From Anisus vortex (taxonomy: Eukaryota > Mollusca > Gastropoda > Planorbidae): 64,000 bases of DNA. The number at the start of each line of letters is the position of its first letter. The first letter of the stretch is position 1. The translations under genes and the position numbers were made by a program. The stretch covers positions 12,619,200 to 12,683,199 of the forward strand of contig OX421499.1 of NCBI GenBank assembly GCA_949126835.1, in the 5' to 3' direction. A model generated the notes under the pieces. That model was not told the DNA's origin and did no database searches. It saw only the letters and a program-made list of their open reading frames with translations. Of the stretch, positions 33,780-45,905 are shown piece by piece.

Positions 33780-33956
33780 ATCAAGAGCAAACAAGAGTTT
33801 TACTGAATCTAAACGTGATATACGATAGGATTTTGTGTCCAATACAAACGAGTCAGCATGGTCTTATAGTGGTTTACCAGATTGGAAAGACAGCGTTCGC
33901 TTACTCATAATATGGATTTGGTATATAACGTTTAATATATTATTCATATTAACAGA

Positions 33957-34276
33957 CGGGCAAAGTAGTAATAACACACAAGGCATGAAATTCTAACTTA
34001 GAAATATAACCCAATAACAACCTGTTTTAATGCTCAGATAAACATAAAGACATAAACACTTTCCTTATACCCCTATGTGAGAACAAATGCATACAAGTTC
34101 TCTTTCTTCCCGAGTGGCATCTAGGCATGGAATGGAATGCCTGAACAAACCAGGAAAACCAGTAAATTAACATCATTTAAAACACTTACAGACAATCATG
34201 ACTATACTCAAACCACGGATGTGCGTAGGACGCAATAATCTACTTTATAGAAGGCGCGTCTGTAATGTAGAAGATA
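33957..34276 (+). mobile_element. LINE-A 3' end, longest well-preserved copy
   Basis: It starts upstream of ATTCTAACTTAGAAATATAA and runs through CTTTCCTTATACC, the coding tail and 3' UTR to GCGTCTGTAATGTAGAAGAT. Together with 38069-38352 and the 63904 copy it defines the extended family sequence. Confidence 0.88.
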
Positions 34277-34764
34277 GATGTTCACAAGTAACATATAGAG
34301 GGGAATGTTTGCTAAATATAGAATTGTGTCACAAAGATATTCTTTTAATTTTCTCCATGTCGTTGAAGATGTCATTATTATTTCTATCAAAACATGGCGA
34401 CAGCGTTCACGTCTGCGGAGATAAATTAGAATAGCCCCCTGAAAATATTTCTTCCTTCTCTATTTCCCCCCTCCCCTCTCTCTGCCTGTGTCTTTCTCCA
34501 TGTCTCATTCTCCTGTTATTACTTGACCAAATGGCTAGAATTTTACTGGACTGTCTGTTTACGTTTTATGCATTTTTTTTGTGTGCATTATGGATCAGTA
34601 TCAGTAGACTAAGTCCCACTTTCTGGGCTTTCAAAACTTATTCCATAATTAAACAGTTTATTATTTCAACAACTAAATTCATTGACATTTTTCAGTGCTT
34701 GTCAATTATTGTAATTATTTAACAAAATTAACGCTTCTTTTAGCACACATATATAGCAGAATAA
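34277..34764. other. Nothing recognised
   Basis: CT-rich patch at 34450-34500. No gene supported. Confidence 0.3.
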
Positions 34765-35040
34765 AGTACCCTTCGGACTAAAACTGATCATATGGCCGGT
34801 GAAGGAGCGTTAACCAGTTTCAGTGGTCACGGAATACTAGTAGATTTTGGGCCCAGCACAATGCACCGCCGCCTTTAATTTACCACAACTTAAGTCAGGT
34901 ACCCCATCAGAGCTGGGTAGACTCAGGGACATCATCCAAACCCGGGAGAAAAAAAAAGTCGTAGCCTTCACCAGGATTCGAACCAAGGACCTTCAGTACG
35001 CCACTCGAAAGCGCTGCCGCTCGTCCACCGTGCCACATGG
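34765..35040 (-). mobile_element. SINE-1 copy, minus orientation
   Basis: Full-length; B box CCAGGATTCGAACC in reverse is intact. A run of nine A replaces the usual A run near 34950. Confidence 0.88.
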
Positions 35041-35174
35041 CCATAACAAACATAAAAAAAAAATTCATTCCTTTCAAAATTCGCACACAGACTTTGAAAG
35101 TTAAAGTGAACATTGGTGGATGGATGACTGCTAATTGATTGACACTAGTTATTTGATGATACATACATATATTT

Positions 35175-35560
35175 TTATATGGCTGCGAAAGTTGGACGCT
35201 GAATGAAGAGGCTAAGAGAAGAATTCAGGCCTTTGAGAACAAATGCTATAGAATATGTCTTGCTCCAGGTCCATAATCTGGCGGGGAAACAGGAGGCCCT
35301 CCTTTCAACTGTAAAATAACGAAAGCTGACATGGTTTGGTCATACTGTAAGGCATGACTCCTTGGCCAAAACCAGCCTACCAGGTACAGTGGAAGGAGCA
35401 CGCAGAAAAGGACAACCTGAAAGAGTGGAGATAACTACCATTTGATACGCTTCTGCAAATGGATTCTGACCGGGACGATTGGAGAAATCTGGTTACGCAC
35501 ACCGTCGTAGCACCCCCCCCCCTCCTCACGACGAAAGTCACGATTCTGATGATGAAGAGG
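35175..35560 (+). pseudogene. Decayed RTE-type LINE C-terminus
   Basis: The frame begins YGCESWTLNEEAKRRIQAFE, the RTE landmark after the RT domain. GGTTTGGTCATACTGTAAGG and GACGATTGGAGAAATCTGG correspond to the WFGH and D.W..L motifs but in broken frames. Stops and deletions are present. A C tract lies at 35512-35522. Confidence 0.75.
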
Positions 35561-35980
35561 TATAAATATATATATATAACATTCTTTCATTATAGTCAAC
35601 AGTAGAAGTGTGTGTGTGTGTGGAGAGAGGGGGTGTAGGTCATATTACTAATACAGTAAGATTATAGTTTGTTGATAATGTTGACCAACCACCATTAAAC
35701 ACACAAACATTATTGCCATTTGGACGTACTTTTACTAGCGATGGCAATAAAATTGATAATTACGTCCCCTGGAATGGGACATAACTGTGAGAAGATGTGT
35801 AAAAGATGAACAACTCTTGTAATTTTCCCAGACCTGGTGTTTACTTAACTTCTGGTATAAGCAAATAATTGTGTTTATCATTGTGTTTGTAAATATGTTT
35901 ACTTCTTAGATAGACAGATAATAAAATAGATAAAATAATGTAGACATATATATTATATATATTGAGAGAAAGAGATAGAT
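35561..35980. other. Non-coding, short simple repeats
   Basis: (AT)n at 35567-35577 and (GT)n at 35609-35621. Otherwise nothing. Confidence 0.3.
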
Positions 35981-35988
35981 AAATTGAT

Positions 35989-36469
35989 TAGAGGCCGACC
36001 GAAATTCGCTTCCGGTTTTTGTCGCCGATAGTAAGGGAATGGCTTTTATCGGCGTAGTTTCGATTTCGGCCGAAGCCAAAAAAGCCTTTTGTTTTGCTTT
36101 CGGTTTCGGCCGAAACTGATATTGACTTTCGGTCATCAGCTGAATATCTATAATAACTTTCAAAATTCAGACTGCAACGCTAGTGCTGCATCTATTACTC
36201 TGCTTATTAATAATTTCATTTAGTTAAACTGTTGCGAATTAATCTGTGCGAAGTAGAACTTTGAAGTTAATAATAAACGGATTATTTAATTACCCCCAAA
36301 AATGACGAAAAATAGAGTTTTTGACATTTTCGCTTTATCTTTCGGTTTCGACCGAAGGTGTTGTTAAACTTTTGGTGTCTGCTACGGTTTCGACCGGAAG
36401 TCAATTTACAACTTTCGGTATGTTTTCGTTTTCGGCCGAAACCAAAATTTTTATTTCGGTCAGCCTCTA
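35989..36469. mobile_element. hAT-like MITE with repeated TTTCGGCCGAAA
   Basis: The ends are TAGAGGCCGACCGAAAT and, inverted, TAGAGGCTGACCGAAAT (16 of 17). Flanks AAATTGAT (35981-35988) and AAATAGAT (36470-36477) agree at 7 of 8. The interior is a series of GGTTTCGGCCGAAAC-like palindromes. A fragment of a second copy ends at 48676. Confidence 0.78.
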
Positions 36470-36629
36470 AAATAGATATATAGATATATAGATATATAGA
36501 TTGTGTTATATACTAGATTCTCTGCTGTCTGTCTAGGGCCTAGGGTCTGACTCACTAGGAAATAAAACACTCAAGCCACTCGATGTATGTTCGAAGAAGA
36601 ATTTAATGCTTGAACTTGTGTACAATAAT

Positions 36630-36950
36630 AACATTCAACTTCACTGGGTCAATAATGAAAAGCTTCTTTATCGCTAAACAAAACCCACAACAACCTGACT
36701 ACACCTCTGTTTGCCTTATAGAGATTGTTTGAAGTCGAAAGTGCTAGAATGGATTGTTCCCGGAGTTTTTCAAAATGCACAAGAAAATGAGTATTAGCAG
36801 GTTGTAGAGAGTACGAGAAAACATATTGGTGTTATTACGTCATCATAAATAACTATATATACGATTGTATACAAGCAATCTCGACGCCAAAAATTAAATA
36901 TAAATAATTAACTCTGAATAAATTAGCGAGACAATAATTCTAAATAAAAT
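36630..36950. repeat. Repeat R, uninterrupted copy
   Basis: Matches 22958-23025 joined to 23745-23935. Unit boundaries and class are unknown. Confidence 0.7.
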
Positions 36951-36989
36951 ATAAAAACGATTATAACATGCTCTCCAATCATAAAAATA

Positions 36990-37555
36990 GATGTTTGGGC
37001 AGACAGATGAATGGATAGATGAATAGACCAATAGATAGATAGAAAAGAGAGAATGTTACATACATATATGAATTATATATATATATAATACAATGCTTTT
37101 TTTCTGACGATACGCACCTTTTTCAATGTGTGAAAAAAAAGTATTATTTTTCTTGTATTTTAACGTTTATTATTAATTTATTATATTATTAATTTGTTAA
37201 AATTGACTTATCTTAAAAATTGTGCGCAATAAGAATTAAAATATAAAATGCGAAACTGCTTTAAAAGTTAGGCAATCCATCACTGAGTACCGGCACCTAT
37301 TTTTTTACAAACAAAAAAAGCACTGTATATATATATATATATATATATATTTAGATAGATAGATGATTGACAGATAGATGATAGACATGTAATGAAATGA
37401 TAGATGGTAAACAGGCGAATTTTTAGTTAAATAGCTATAGGATAAATAGATAGATAGACAGAGAGATACACATATGATAGATATTTATGTATATAGATAG
37501 ATAGATAGATGATTGACAGAGAGATGATTGATACATAGATAGATAGTTAGTTAGT

Positions 37556-37606
<51 letters not shown>

Positions 37607-37608
37607 GC
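36990..37608. repeat. Mixed GATA, AT and TAGA simple repeats
   Basis: Irregular AGAT units at 36990-37060, (AT)n near 37072-37090 and 37327-37351, and (AGAT)n at 37555-37606. Confidence 0.85.
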
Positions 37609-37660
37609 ATTAGGGCATGGAATGTATTACTTGAACCAACCATGAAATTCTAACTTGAAT
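37609..37660 (+). mobile_element. LINE-A fragment
   Basis: GGCATTAGGGCATGGAATG, then AACCAACCATGAAATTCTAACTT, joining two parts of the family sequence out of order. Confidence 0.5.
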
Positions 37661-38068
37661 ATATAAAATAATACAAAACGACATATAAATTGTTTAAATC
37701 TAAAGTAATGAAAGGGATTTAACATTGTCAAATATCTCAAGAACGCTTAGACATCAATGATTGTGTTAAGCCTGAAAGCAATGTGATGGATTTATTTGTT
37801 AGTTAAAAAAAAACAACAACAATATTTGCCGCACTACACAGAGTGACTTCCCTTTCATTCTTCACTAAGCAGGATGTGACGTCAGTACTGTAAGGAATAT
37901 TCGGCTGCCAAACTTCCGGTCCAGATACAAATTTCAATCGGTGACCATTTTTTTTTTCTTCATACAATATATTTGTTTAGAAGTAAATATTTGTCTCTAT
38001 ATGGTATTCGTTAAAAAAAAGGAGAAAATGTTTAAACAATTTGTCCATATGATATTTATAAAAAACTA
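37661..38068. other. Nothing recognised
   Basis: AT-rich, no gene or named repeat. Confidence 0.3.
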
Positions 38069-38352
38069 GTTTAGAAATACAACACAATAACAACTTGTTA
38101 CAATGCTGAGATAAAAATAAGGATAAAAATACTTTCCTTACCCCTTATGCGAGAACAAATGCATATAAATACTATTTCTTCCCGAGTGGTATCCGGGCAT
38201 GGAATGGGTAGCCTTAATAAACCAGAAAAACCAGTAGCTTAACAAAATTTAAAACACTGATAAAGATGCAAGACTAGACTCGGACCACGTATGTGCGTAG
38301 GACGCAATAATCTTCTTTATAGAAGTAAGGTCTGTAATATATAAGATAAGAT
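38069..38352 (+). mobile_element. LINE-A 3' end, long copy
   Basis: TAGAAATACAACACAATAAC to (ATAAG)n with few changes. The coding tail is nearly intact. Confidence 0.88.
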
Positions 38353-39138
38353 ATTTCCAAATTCGACATTAAATGAATACTAAAACAATTCCTAAACCTT
38401 CTGTATTATGATATTCTTAGAAAACCCCAACCATTGACACCCCCCCCCCACACACACACCGACCCAGTATATATCTAGCGAAGTCTATACCGAACGTTTA
38501 CATCATATAGATCTACAACCTTTCACCAATGTCTATATTATAAATCTATCTTTTATCATTGAATCGTTTCAACAGTCTTAGGACTAAGAGGATTAAAAGA
38601 TCTTACCCTCTCAGACAGGGAAATGATTAGCGGGAATTCCCACAGACTGGAGTTTCAATTTGAAACATTGGTAGTCTGCTGTCCCCACTTTTGATATATA
38701 GTCTAGTGCGTAACAAATTTGTAAGTCTGGGAAATGTCTTGGGATATACTAGGTTATAGTTTCTGGGCTATTAGTCAAAGTCGACAATATTATAAGTCTC
38801 CGCTAATGTGTACACGGTAAGACTTGAAGCGAAAACAACTATCCTTATATTATTGTTGGACATTAATATTGCAAATTGTAGTATAGCACATTATAATAAA
38901 GCAAAGTAGAGTATATTTGAATATTGATAAGCTCATAATATTATTGAAAAAAAAAAGCCTAATTTGTTATATTGTTACTCGTATTTGTTTTAATCAGTAA
39001 AATAATAATGCAATATTATATTAGTACACAAAAAGTCATTTACACATCTCTGCTTATGTAAATATATAAACATTCACACTCACAAATATTCACACACACA
39101 AAAAAACAACACAAACCTAATGTACTATTATAAGTTAT
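38353..39138. other. AT-rich non-coding
   Basis: C tract plus (CA)n at 38441-38458. No gene supported. Confidence 0.3.
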
Positions 39139-39250
39139 AGTATATCTTATAAGTTTACAGACGTTTCTTCTAGATTGAAGATTAATAGAATCACAAACGC
39201 ATGCAAGGCGGCAGGGATCGGTCGGCGGAAGGGATAGAACCCTCCGGCCT
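39139..39250 (-). mobile_element. SINE-2 copy, minus orientation
   Basis: CTTATAAGTTTACAGACG and TTCTAGATTGAAGATTAATA are a LINE-A-like tail. GGCAGGGATCGGTCGGCGGA and GGGATAGAACCCTCCGGCC are the tRNA-like body (degenerate B box in reverse). Confidence 0.6.
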
Positions 39251-39451
39251 CTCACATATAAACACACACATACACACATTCAAACGGACATACACACAGT
39301 AATCGCATAACGTCCCCATTTTATTAACGTTTCCAACACTAACCACTAGTGTGGGACAGCAACCTTAACTTTAACTAAGACCCAACACAGATCCCATCCT
39401 TATATCCTTGTTCTTTTACTACCGACATCCTACATATCCCCTAGTCTGTTG

Positions 39452-39600
39452 CAGGAGACGGCAACCTAAGGCACGCGTGCCAAACTTGGCACGCAGAGCG
39501 ATTTTCAATGGCACGCGAGAGACCGCCAAGAATATTTTTTTTATTGATGAAAAAACAACAATAACATTTTCTGCTTCTGAATGAGAAAAATTGACTGTTG
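39452..39600. mobile_element. hAT MITE of the 8829 type, inverted, left part
   Basis: CAGGAGACGGCAACCTAAGG, ACGCGTGCCAAACTTGGCAC and GCAGAGCGATTTTCAATGG. The far end is not clear. Confidence 0.6.
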
Positions 39601-39969
39601 AAGCCGATGTTTCTGAATGACACATTTCAGTGAGTTGAAGTTGCATTTACAAGGACCACTGGAATGGATTTGCATTGAAACTGGACATATATCTTGCCGT
39701 GAACTCAATTAGAAAAAATTTAACTACTTGTACATCCCTATATTGAGGCATATATTTAGATAGATAGCTAGGACTTTTTCAGAAGTACATCGAATTACTC
39801 AAAGCGGATTTTTGTAACCAAAGGCAAGACTTTCAAAATGGGCATCCAAATATGACCATTTGTGGAAAAAATGTAAAAGAAAGCTGCCAAGCTTAGAAAA
39901 GTCTTGTGCTATTCTCCATTGATAGACATTCGCTCTTCTACTTTCAGATTTTAGTTAACGTATACTTAT

Positions 39970-41345
39970 AAAGAAATAAAAATAAGTCAGTCATATTTTT
40001 TTATTACAAAATATAACTTGTTTGGCATCACTATTGAATCAAATGTGGAAACGATTTTTAAATTAAAGAGAGATAAATAAAACAGATAACCTGGCCCAAG
40101 ATGCATCCAAGACCGGACTGCAGATCAACTTGGATAAGACAGAAACGATGACCCTCTTTAAGAAACAAGAGAAACCAATTAAGGTTGGAGACACTGAGTT
40201 GAAAGAAGTCACCTCTTTTACATACCTGGGCAGTATAGTCTCAGCAACAGGTGGCTCGGACGAAGACATCAAAGCCAGAATAGGGACAGCGAGACATGCC
40301 TTCATCACCCTGAGACCAGTCTGGAGGTCAACAGCCCTGTCTATCCGAAACAAACTGCGAATTTTCAACACCAATGTAAAGGCAGTGCTTCTCTACGGAT
40401 CAGAGACCTGGAGAGTCACCAACACTCTGAGCAATAAGCTTCAAACCTTTGTTAATGGCTGCCTCCGCAACATATTAAAGATTCGGTGGACAGAAAAAGT
40501 AACGAACACCGACTTGTGGCGACGAACAAAGCAGGATCCCCTCAAACAGCAGATCACCAGGAGAAAGCGGCGGTGGATTGGGCACACCTTACGGAAGCCC
40601 CCACAGGACATCACGCGACAGGCTCTGCAGTGGGAACCCCCAGGGAAAAAGATGGGTTGGTCGCCCGAAGACCACCTGGAGACGCTCCTGTGAGGAGGAA
40701 ATGGCAAGCTGCAACCTGTCATGGGGTGAACTAAAAACGGCTGCCCAGAATCGAGTGCGCTGTAGAGCTGTTGCGGAGGCCCTATGTTCCACAAGGAACC
40801 AAAGGAATTAAGCAAGTAAGCAAGTAAGCAATTAAAGCATTTTATTTGCACTAATAACTTTAGTATGTTTCTTTTTTTTTTTTTTATAAAAGGTAAATGG
40901 CTCACAAGCTATAACTTTAAAATGAACAAACTTTTATAAGTACTTGAAAGTGTATAAATATTTTATGACTAAATAAGTTACATGTATATTTTAAAACATT
41001 ACATTAACTACCTAGTTTGTCTGATATTACGTATCAATTCCGTTTTACGGTAGTTTCACTGACTTTCACGGACAACCTCTTTTATATTAAACACAGTATT
41101 TGAAAAAAATAAAATTAAACACAGTAATTAAAAGACATCTCACTAAACTGAGATGACAATATAATTGACAAGTCTTAATTAGGTGTGACCTTTTGTTGGA
41201 ATGATCGTGAACTTCCGGTGAAATTTACCGCCATTTTCGAAAAAAAAAAGCCATGTTTTGGTGCTGTTTGACAATTGATTTCAACATCGACAGACAGTTC
41301 TGGTCTTTTAGAAATATACAAAGGGTACAAGATTAGTTACATCAA
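39970..41345. repeat. Relative of the 13736-14911 hAT interior, split by an RTE LINE
   Basis: 39978-40078 resembles 14120-14240, and 40835-41045 resembles 14241-14430. The RTE LINE (40079-40836) sits exactly between the halves. 41160-41345 resembles 16183-16380. I do not see hAT ends for this copy, so its extent is approximate. Confidence 0.55.
40079..40836 (+). pseudogene. RTE-type LINE, C-terminal part of the RT protein, one frameshift
   Basis: The frame starts near DNLAQDASKTGLQINLDKTE and includes FTYLGSIVS, LLYGSETWRVT and RRKRRWIGHTLRK, RTE landmarks from the end of the RT palm to the C-terminus. At 40632-40634 the run GGG appears to carry one extra G. The conserved QGKRWVGRPKTTWRR, AQNRVRC and ALCSTRNQ parts continue in another frame to the stop at 40809-40811. 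The tail is (GCAAGTAA)n (40813-40836). It is 5'-truncated and otherwise well preserved, so fairly recent. Confidence 0.88.
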
Positions 41346-41916
41346 AAGTGAGTAGGCGATAATTAATACTCAAAGTGTTAGTCGCGTTAGGCTAAATGTA
41401 GCTTTTGTTTATAAAATAAGTTAGTCAAGAGTTGTGTCCTTGGTAATTAAAAAAACACAATGCGGAGATTTATAATAAACAACTACACGAAAATTGTTTT
41501 GCATCAAGCAATTAGTTTGGGATTATAAATAGGTGATTCTTCAAATCTGACATTCACAATACATCGTTTTTATTTGGAACCATCTTTTGGAAATGAAAAA
41601 AAAATTAATTCTCTACATATTTTCGTACAACCAGTAACGTAGCACGCCGATATGTTTCGAAGCAAATGATCGAATAAGACCGGAAATTTTCTTCTTTTTG
41701 ACCTTTTATGCATGCATAATCGTTAAGACTTGTCAATATAAGTAATATTAGTAACTGTTAGATCTTCATATTCAGTGCCAAAACAATGTTAAGACTTTAG
41801 ACAATAATTACCATAAATGTAAAAATTAAGTACACCAATAAAATATAGTATTTTATATAAATGAAAATAAAAAGGATGATAATCACAAACACGTTAATTT
41901 TGTTATTAAATACTAG
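41346..41916. other. AT-rich non-coding
   Basis: Nothing recognised. Confidence 0.3.
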
Positions 41917-42300
41917 CTACATTGCCCGGCGTTGCCCAGGTGAAAAAAAAAACAGGACTGTATAAGGTGCAGATAAAAATTTTATAAACTACAATTAAAA
42001 GAAAGCTATAAATCTAATATTTAAATTATAATTTTTTACTGAAGACTTTTAGGAAAGTAATTTAAAATAAATATTTTAATCGGGTAAAAAATAGGCAAGT
42101 ATTATTTTTTAACAAAAATCTAAATTGCCAGTAGATTTACAATGTCTTTTGTTTTTAAAAGTTTGAAAAAAAAATTGTAGAAAAAAAAAGGTATAGTCTA
42201 ACGTGAGAATCGAACTCGGGTCGCCCGCACAGCAGTCCGCTACGTTAACCACTGAGCTAGCGAGGACACATGTCCGATGTAAAATAGGCCTAAATATGTC
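41917..42300 (-). mobile_element. SINE-3 copy, minus orientation
   Basis: The reverse complement begins near GTCCTCGCTAGCTCAGTGG (A box TAGCTCAGTGG) with AGTTCGATTCT as B box, then a long AT-rich body, and ends GGGCAACGCCGGGCAATGTA. The acceptor-stem ends do not pair well, so it is tRNA-derived and not a working tRNA gene. A second copy is at 50643-51000. Confidence 0.7.
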
Positions 42301-42429
42301 AGTGACACAAACTGTGTTTTCTAATTTGAAGAAGAATTTGAAGACTTTTCTTTTCAAATAAGTTGATCAAGTACACATCCATCAGCAAAAAACTTGTTTA
42401 AAACTATTTTAGAGTGTTATTGTCGTTTC

Positions 42430-42520
42430 GTTTTTTTTAGCGCGCCGAGCATGCTACCATTAGCATGGAGTGAGGCGCGATATAAATGACCAATTATAAT
42501 TATTATTATTTTAATTATTG
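42430..42520 (+). mobile_element. Possible LINE 3' tail
   Basis: GAGGCGCGATATAAATGACC followed by AATTATAATTATTATTATT resembles the microsatellite-ended 3' UTR of RTE, CR1 or L2 LINEs. Confidence 0.4.
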
Positions 42521-42694
42521 ACCAATGTGGATCCGTGAGGACACAAACACGATCTTTTTATATATATATAGAGATAAAACGCTTTGACTATCTTCTCTAT
42601 AAATCTCCTTTGCTTTGGTCTTGGTCTTGCTACAGAGTTAAATTAATTGTCTTATAAAAATAATTTTTAAAACGTATAATAGAACAGATTGACG

Positions 42695-42772
42695 TTTAGG
42701 CTGTTGGCATGCTGAGTGATTTAGGAATCCTAGTTTGGCACACTTTTAGAAAAAGGTTGGTGACCCCTGGTC
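42695..42772. mobile_element. hAT MITE fragment, inverted
   Basis: TTAGGCTGTTGGCATGCTGA to AGGTTGGTGACCCCTG, one end of the 8829 family. Confidence 0.6.
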
Positions 42773-43170
42773 TGTTGGACCGTACAGATGACTTGTACAC
42801 CGACCTCCTCCATTCCTCCCGTCTCTCATCCCTTCTCATTGCGTCACACAGCTTTACTACCGTCCACTCCCTGATGTTATCCTCCCATCGTTTCCGTTGT
42901 CTTCCTCTCTTTCTCCCTCCTCTGGTGGTGCCCTACAGAATGGTTTTGGCAAGCTCATTGGTTCTAGTTATGTGGCCATACCATTCTAGTTTCCTTTTCT
43001 TGACTGTGGCCAGCAAGTCTTCGTATTGTCCGATTTCCTGGTGTATTCTTTTCCGTATCTGCTCATTGGAGACATGGTCTTTATATTAGATGCCGAGCAG
43101 GTTTCTGAAGTATCTCATCTCCATGGCGTTGATCTTCCCATCTAGCTCAGCTGTTAATGTCCAATACTCA
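42773..43170 (-). pseudogene. RTE-type LINE C-terminus, minus strand
   Basis: The minus-strand translation shows LTAELDGKINAMEMRYFRNL, then a TAA stop before YKDHVSN, then KKRKLEWYGHITR, GTTRGGRKRGRQRKRWEDNI and a truncated end. This is a different RTE copy from the one at 40079. Confidence 0.8.
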
Positions 43171-43797
43171 CAAACAAATATCCTTGTCCTGTTCTTTTAC
43201 TATCACACTAATCCACTTTCATTTGTCCGAGTTCTAACAGAAGTCTACTATTGACCATTTAATTGAAGGAAACTGTTTACACGGATGTAGCTATGGGGTG
43301 AACAGATAGGGCGAGGGTGTACATATGTCCCCGAGAGCCTAGCTAATGAAACGCCCAAAATGAGGCTTGCAAAGTTAAATTGAGAACGGGGGAAGGGGCT
43401 TGTGGGTGCCAATATTATAATTCGTTCTCGGGCGAATTCAACAAAAAACAACTAAACTAGCTACGAGTATGATTACTTATTGTAATATTTTATTTCTACT
43501 CTTTTCTTTTCTATTTTGGCGGTTTGGACAACATTTTTGGTTGACATCTAGAAATAATGGGCTGCCTCAAGGCAATAAGAAACTCACTTCCGAAAATTGG
43601 GGGCAGGATGGGGGGGGGAAGTTTGAGATATTTGACCAAGTCTTTTAAAAGCTGAGAAATGAGTGTTTAAGAGGAGGGTGAGTAGAAAATGATATAGACT
43701 CAATCTAGATAAGTCAGTCAGAACAATAGTTTACTAGCTTCCATAGGCTTACAATTGAGTGGTTTTTGTCGTTGTTGTTTTGTTCAAGGTTTTCATA
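43171..43797. other. Nothing recognised
   Basis: G tract near 43610-43618. No gene supported. Confidence 0.3.
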
Positions 43798-44140
43798 TAT
43801 ATATAGAGAGAGAGAGTGATAGATAGATGGGTATATATACATACACAGATAGACAGAAAAATAGATAGACAAATAGTCAGATAGGGAGATACACAGTCAG
43901 ATAGTCAGATAGTCAAATAGATAGGTAGATTGATAGTTAGGACGCTATAAAATTCGTTAAAGAAGTGGCGTCTGTAATGTATAAGATAGATAGATAGATA
44001 AATAGATAGATACACAAAAATAAAAATAGTTAGCTAGATAGAGAGACAGAAAGATAGTTACATAGATATACAGACGGAAATATAGTTAGTTAGAAAAATA
44101 GATATATAGATAGTTAGCGAGATATATAGACGTACAGAAA
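43798..44140. repeat. Degenerate GATA/TAGA repeats with a LINE-A fragment inside
   Basis: Irregular AGATAGAT with GTCAGATA and GTTAGATA variants. 43938-43993 (TAGGACGCTATAAAATTC, GGCGTCTGTAATGTATAAG) is a LINE-A 3' terminus on the plus strand whose (ATAAGAT) end merges into the array. Confidence 0.8.
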
Positions 44141-44860
44141 AGTGCAGGGACTATAACTTACATTTAAATAATAATAATAATTGTAGTATCTACAAGACTG
44201 CTAACCAAGAGAGAGAACTCTTACTGAATCCCATAATTAATCGACAAGATCCAGCACATTTGTTTTACCACGAAGGGGAAGTTTGTAATGTAAGAACTCC
44301 CTGCGGAGGGGAAGTGGCTTCTCAGATCATCAACCATCAACTAACACAGAAATCACACGCTGGAGGTGGATTCTTGTGACCAGCGGATGCAAAGGGGGCT
44401 TAACTCAACAGGGAATAATAAAGGGAGGCATCAACAATAGTCTTTTCTTGTTTCAATTAGATCTAAATATTGTCAAAATGTTCTTATTAAATCTGACAAA
44501 GGAAGTGGTTTCCTTTTCTTGAAGATAAAATAAATAGGAGATTAAGTATTCTTTATGAAAAACTTGTTGTTGTTTTTTTAATTCCGCTCTTTGTCGTATT
44601 TTTAAAGTCTGTCTAAAAATATTTTTAATATGAATAGACAAAGTACTGAAATAGGAAGACACATTTCGTATTTTGTTTAGATTTTTTTAACTTGCTTTAA
44701 AGAAGAAATTTAAAAAAAAACGCGAAAGAAAAAACAAAAACAAAAATAAACTAACCCATAAAAACAAAGTTTTTATTATACTCCCTTTCTTTGTAAACTA
44801 AATTTATATTTAATTTATATTTTGATAGATTAAAATAAATATAAGTAATATCATACCTTT
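44141..44860. other. AT-rich non-coding
   Basis: Nothing recognised. Confidence 0.3.
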
Positions 44861-45245
44861 TGAATTTCCACACTAAAATTTTGCGCATCCTTTTTTTTTT
44901 CTAGCTTCTGTCCGCAAAAAACATAAAAGATACATTGTGTCGTTTTCATTCTATTTCTTTCTTAAAAACGAACATATTCGAAAAGTTTATTTACTTCCGT
45001 CTCTTCCGGTAGAGGCAGCCATAATGTAAGTTAAATAATTTCTTCGATTCGCAAATTAGTCGAAGGAATTTGTGAGTATTCCAAAGGCTATGATGCTGAA
45101 AATTTCATAAAATGTATTGTTAGTCGGGACAAGCGTGCTGCCCAAGTTTCAGCTTGATTGGACGACGGGAAGTGGTCGAAAAATCGATGCAAAGTTTTGC
45201 TAACAACCAAGCAAGCAACCAACCAAGCAGACAGACAGTACGAAT
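44861..45245. repeat. Interspersed repeat, copy 1, with CAGACAGA tail
   Basis: CACACTAAAATTTTGCGCAT, ACTTCCGTCTCTTCCGGTAG, TTGTTAGTCGGGACAAG, GGACGACGGGAAGTGGTCGA, then AACCAACCAAGCAGACAGAC. The (CAGA)n tail and composition suggest a SINE or a LINE 3' end. The class is uncertain. Confidence 0.75.
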
Positions 45246-45574
45246 TGAGATAAAGGGATTAACAAACTAACCCATAAAAAGAAAGTTTTTATTATACTCC
45301 TTTTAGTTGATATCATACCTTATGAATTTCTACACTAAAATTTCGAATCGGTAATGTGGGCAAATACATATCTAATTATAACGATTCTGCATTCTGATAT
45401 CATACCTTATGAATTTCCACACTAGAATTTTCAATCGATAATGTCGGCCGCATTCTGATATCCGTGAACATTTGTACGGCTTGCAGTAAACACGACACGA
45501 ATGTAAACATGAATTAATTTTTCCCCTTCAATCAAAAAGATAGAGCGCAAAGTTTGATGACGAAAAACCAATCA

Positions 45575-45905
45575 TACCCTATGAATTTCCACACTAAAAT
45601 TTTGCGCATCCTTTTTTTTTTAGGGCCAAAGCCGAAAAGTTTATTTACTTCCGTCTCTTCCGATAGAGGCAGCCATGTTTTACGTGAAATATATTCTTCG
45701 ATTAGCAAATTGGTCGAAGGAATTCGTGACTATTCCAAAGACTACGATGCTGAAAATTTGATAGAATGTATTGTTAGTCGGGACAAGTCTGCTGCCTAAG
45801 TTTCAGCTCGATTGGACGACGGGGAGTGGTCGAAAAATAGATGCAAAGTTTTGCTAACAAACTTACAAGCAACCAACCAAGCAGACAGACAGACAGACAG
45901 TGCGA
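45575..45905. repeat. Interspersed repeat, copy 2
   Basis: Same order of motifs as 44861-45245 with roughly one change per ten bases. Ends in (CAGA)5. The short open frame across it (45554-45799) is probably incidental. Confidence 0.75.

Noticed and set aside
42200..42270. Possible functional tRNA gene on the minus strand
   Set aside because: A and B boxes are present, but the acceptor ends do not pair, and the sequence continues into a long repeat shared with 50643-51000. It is a SINE.
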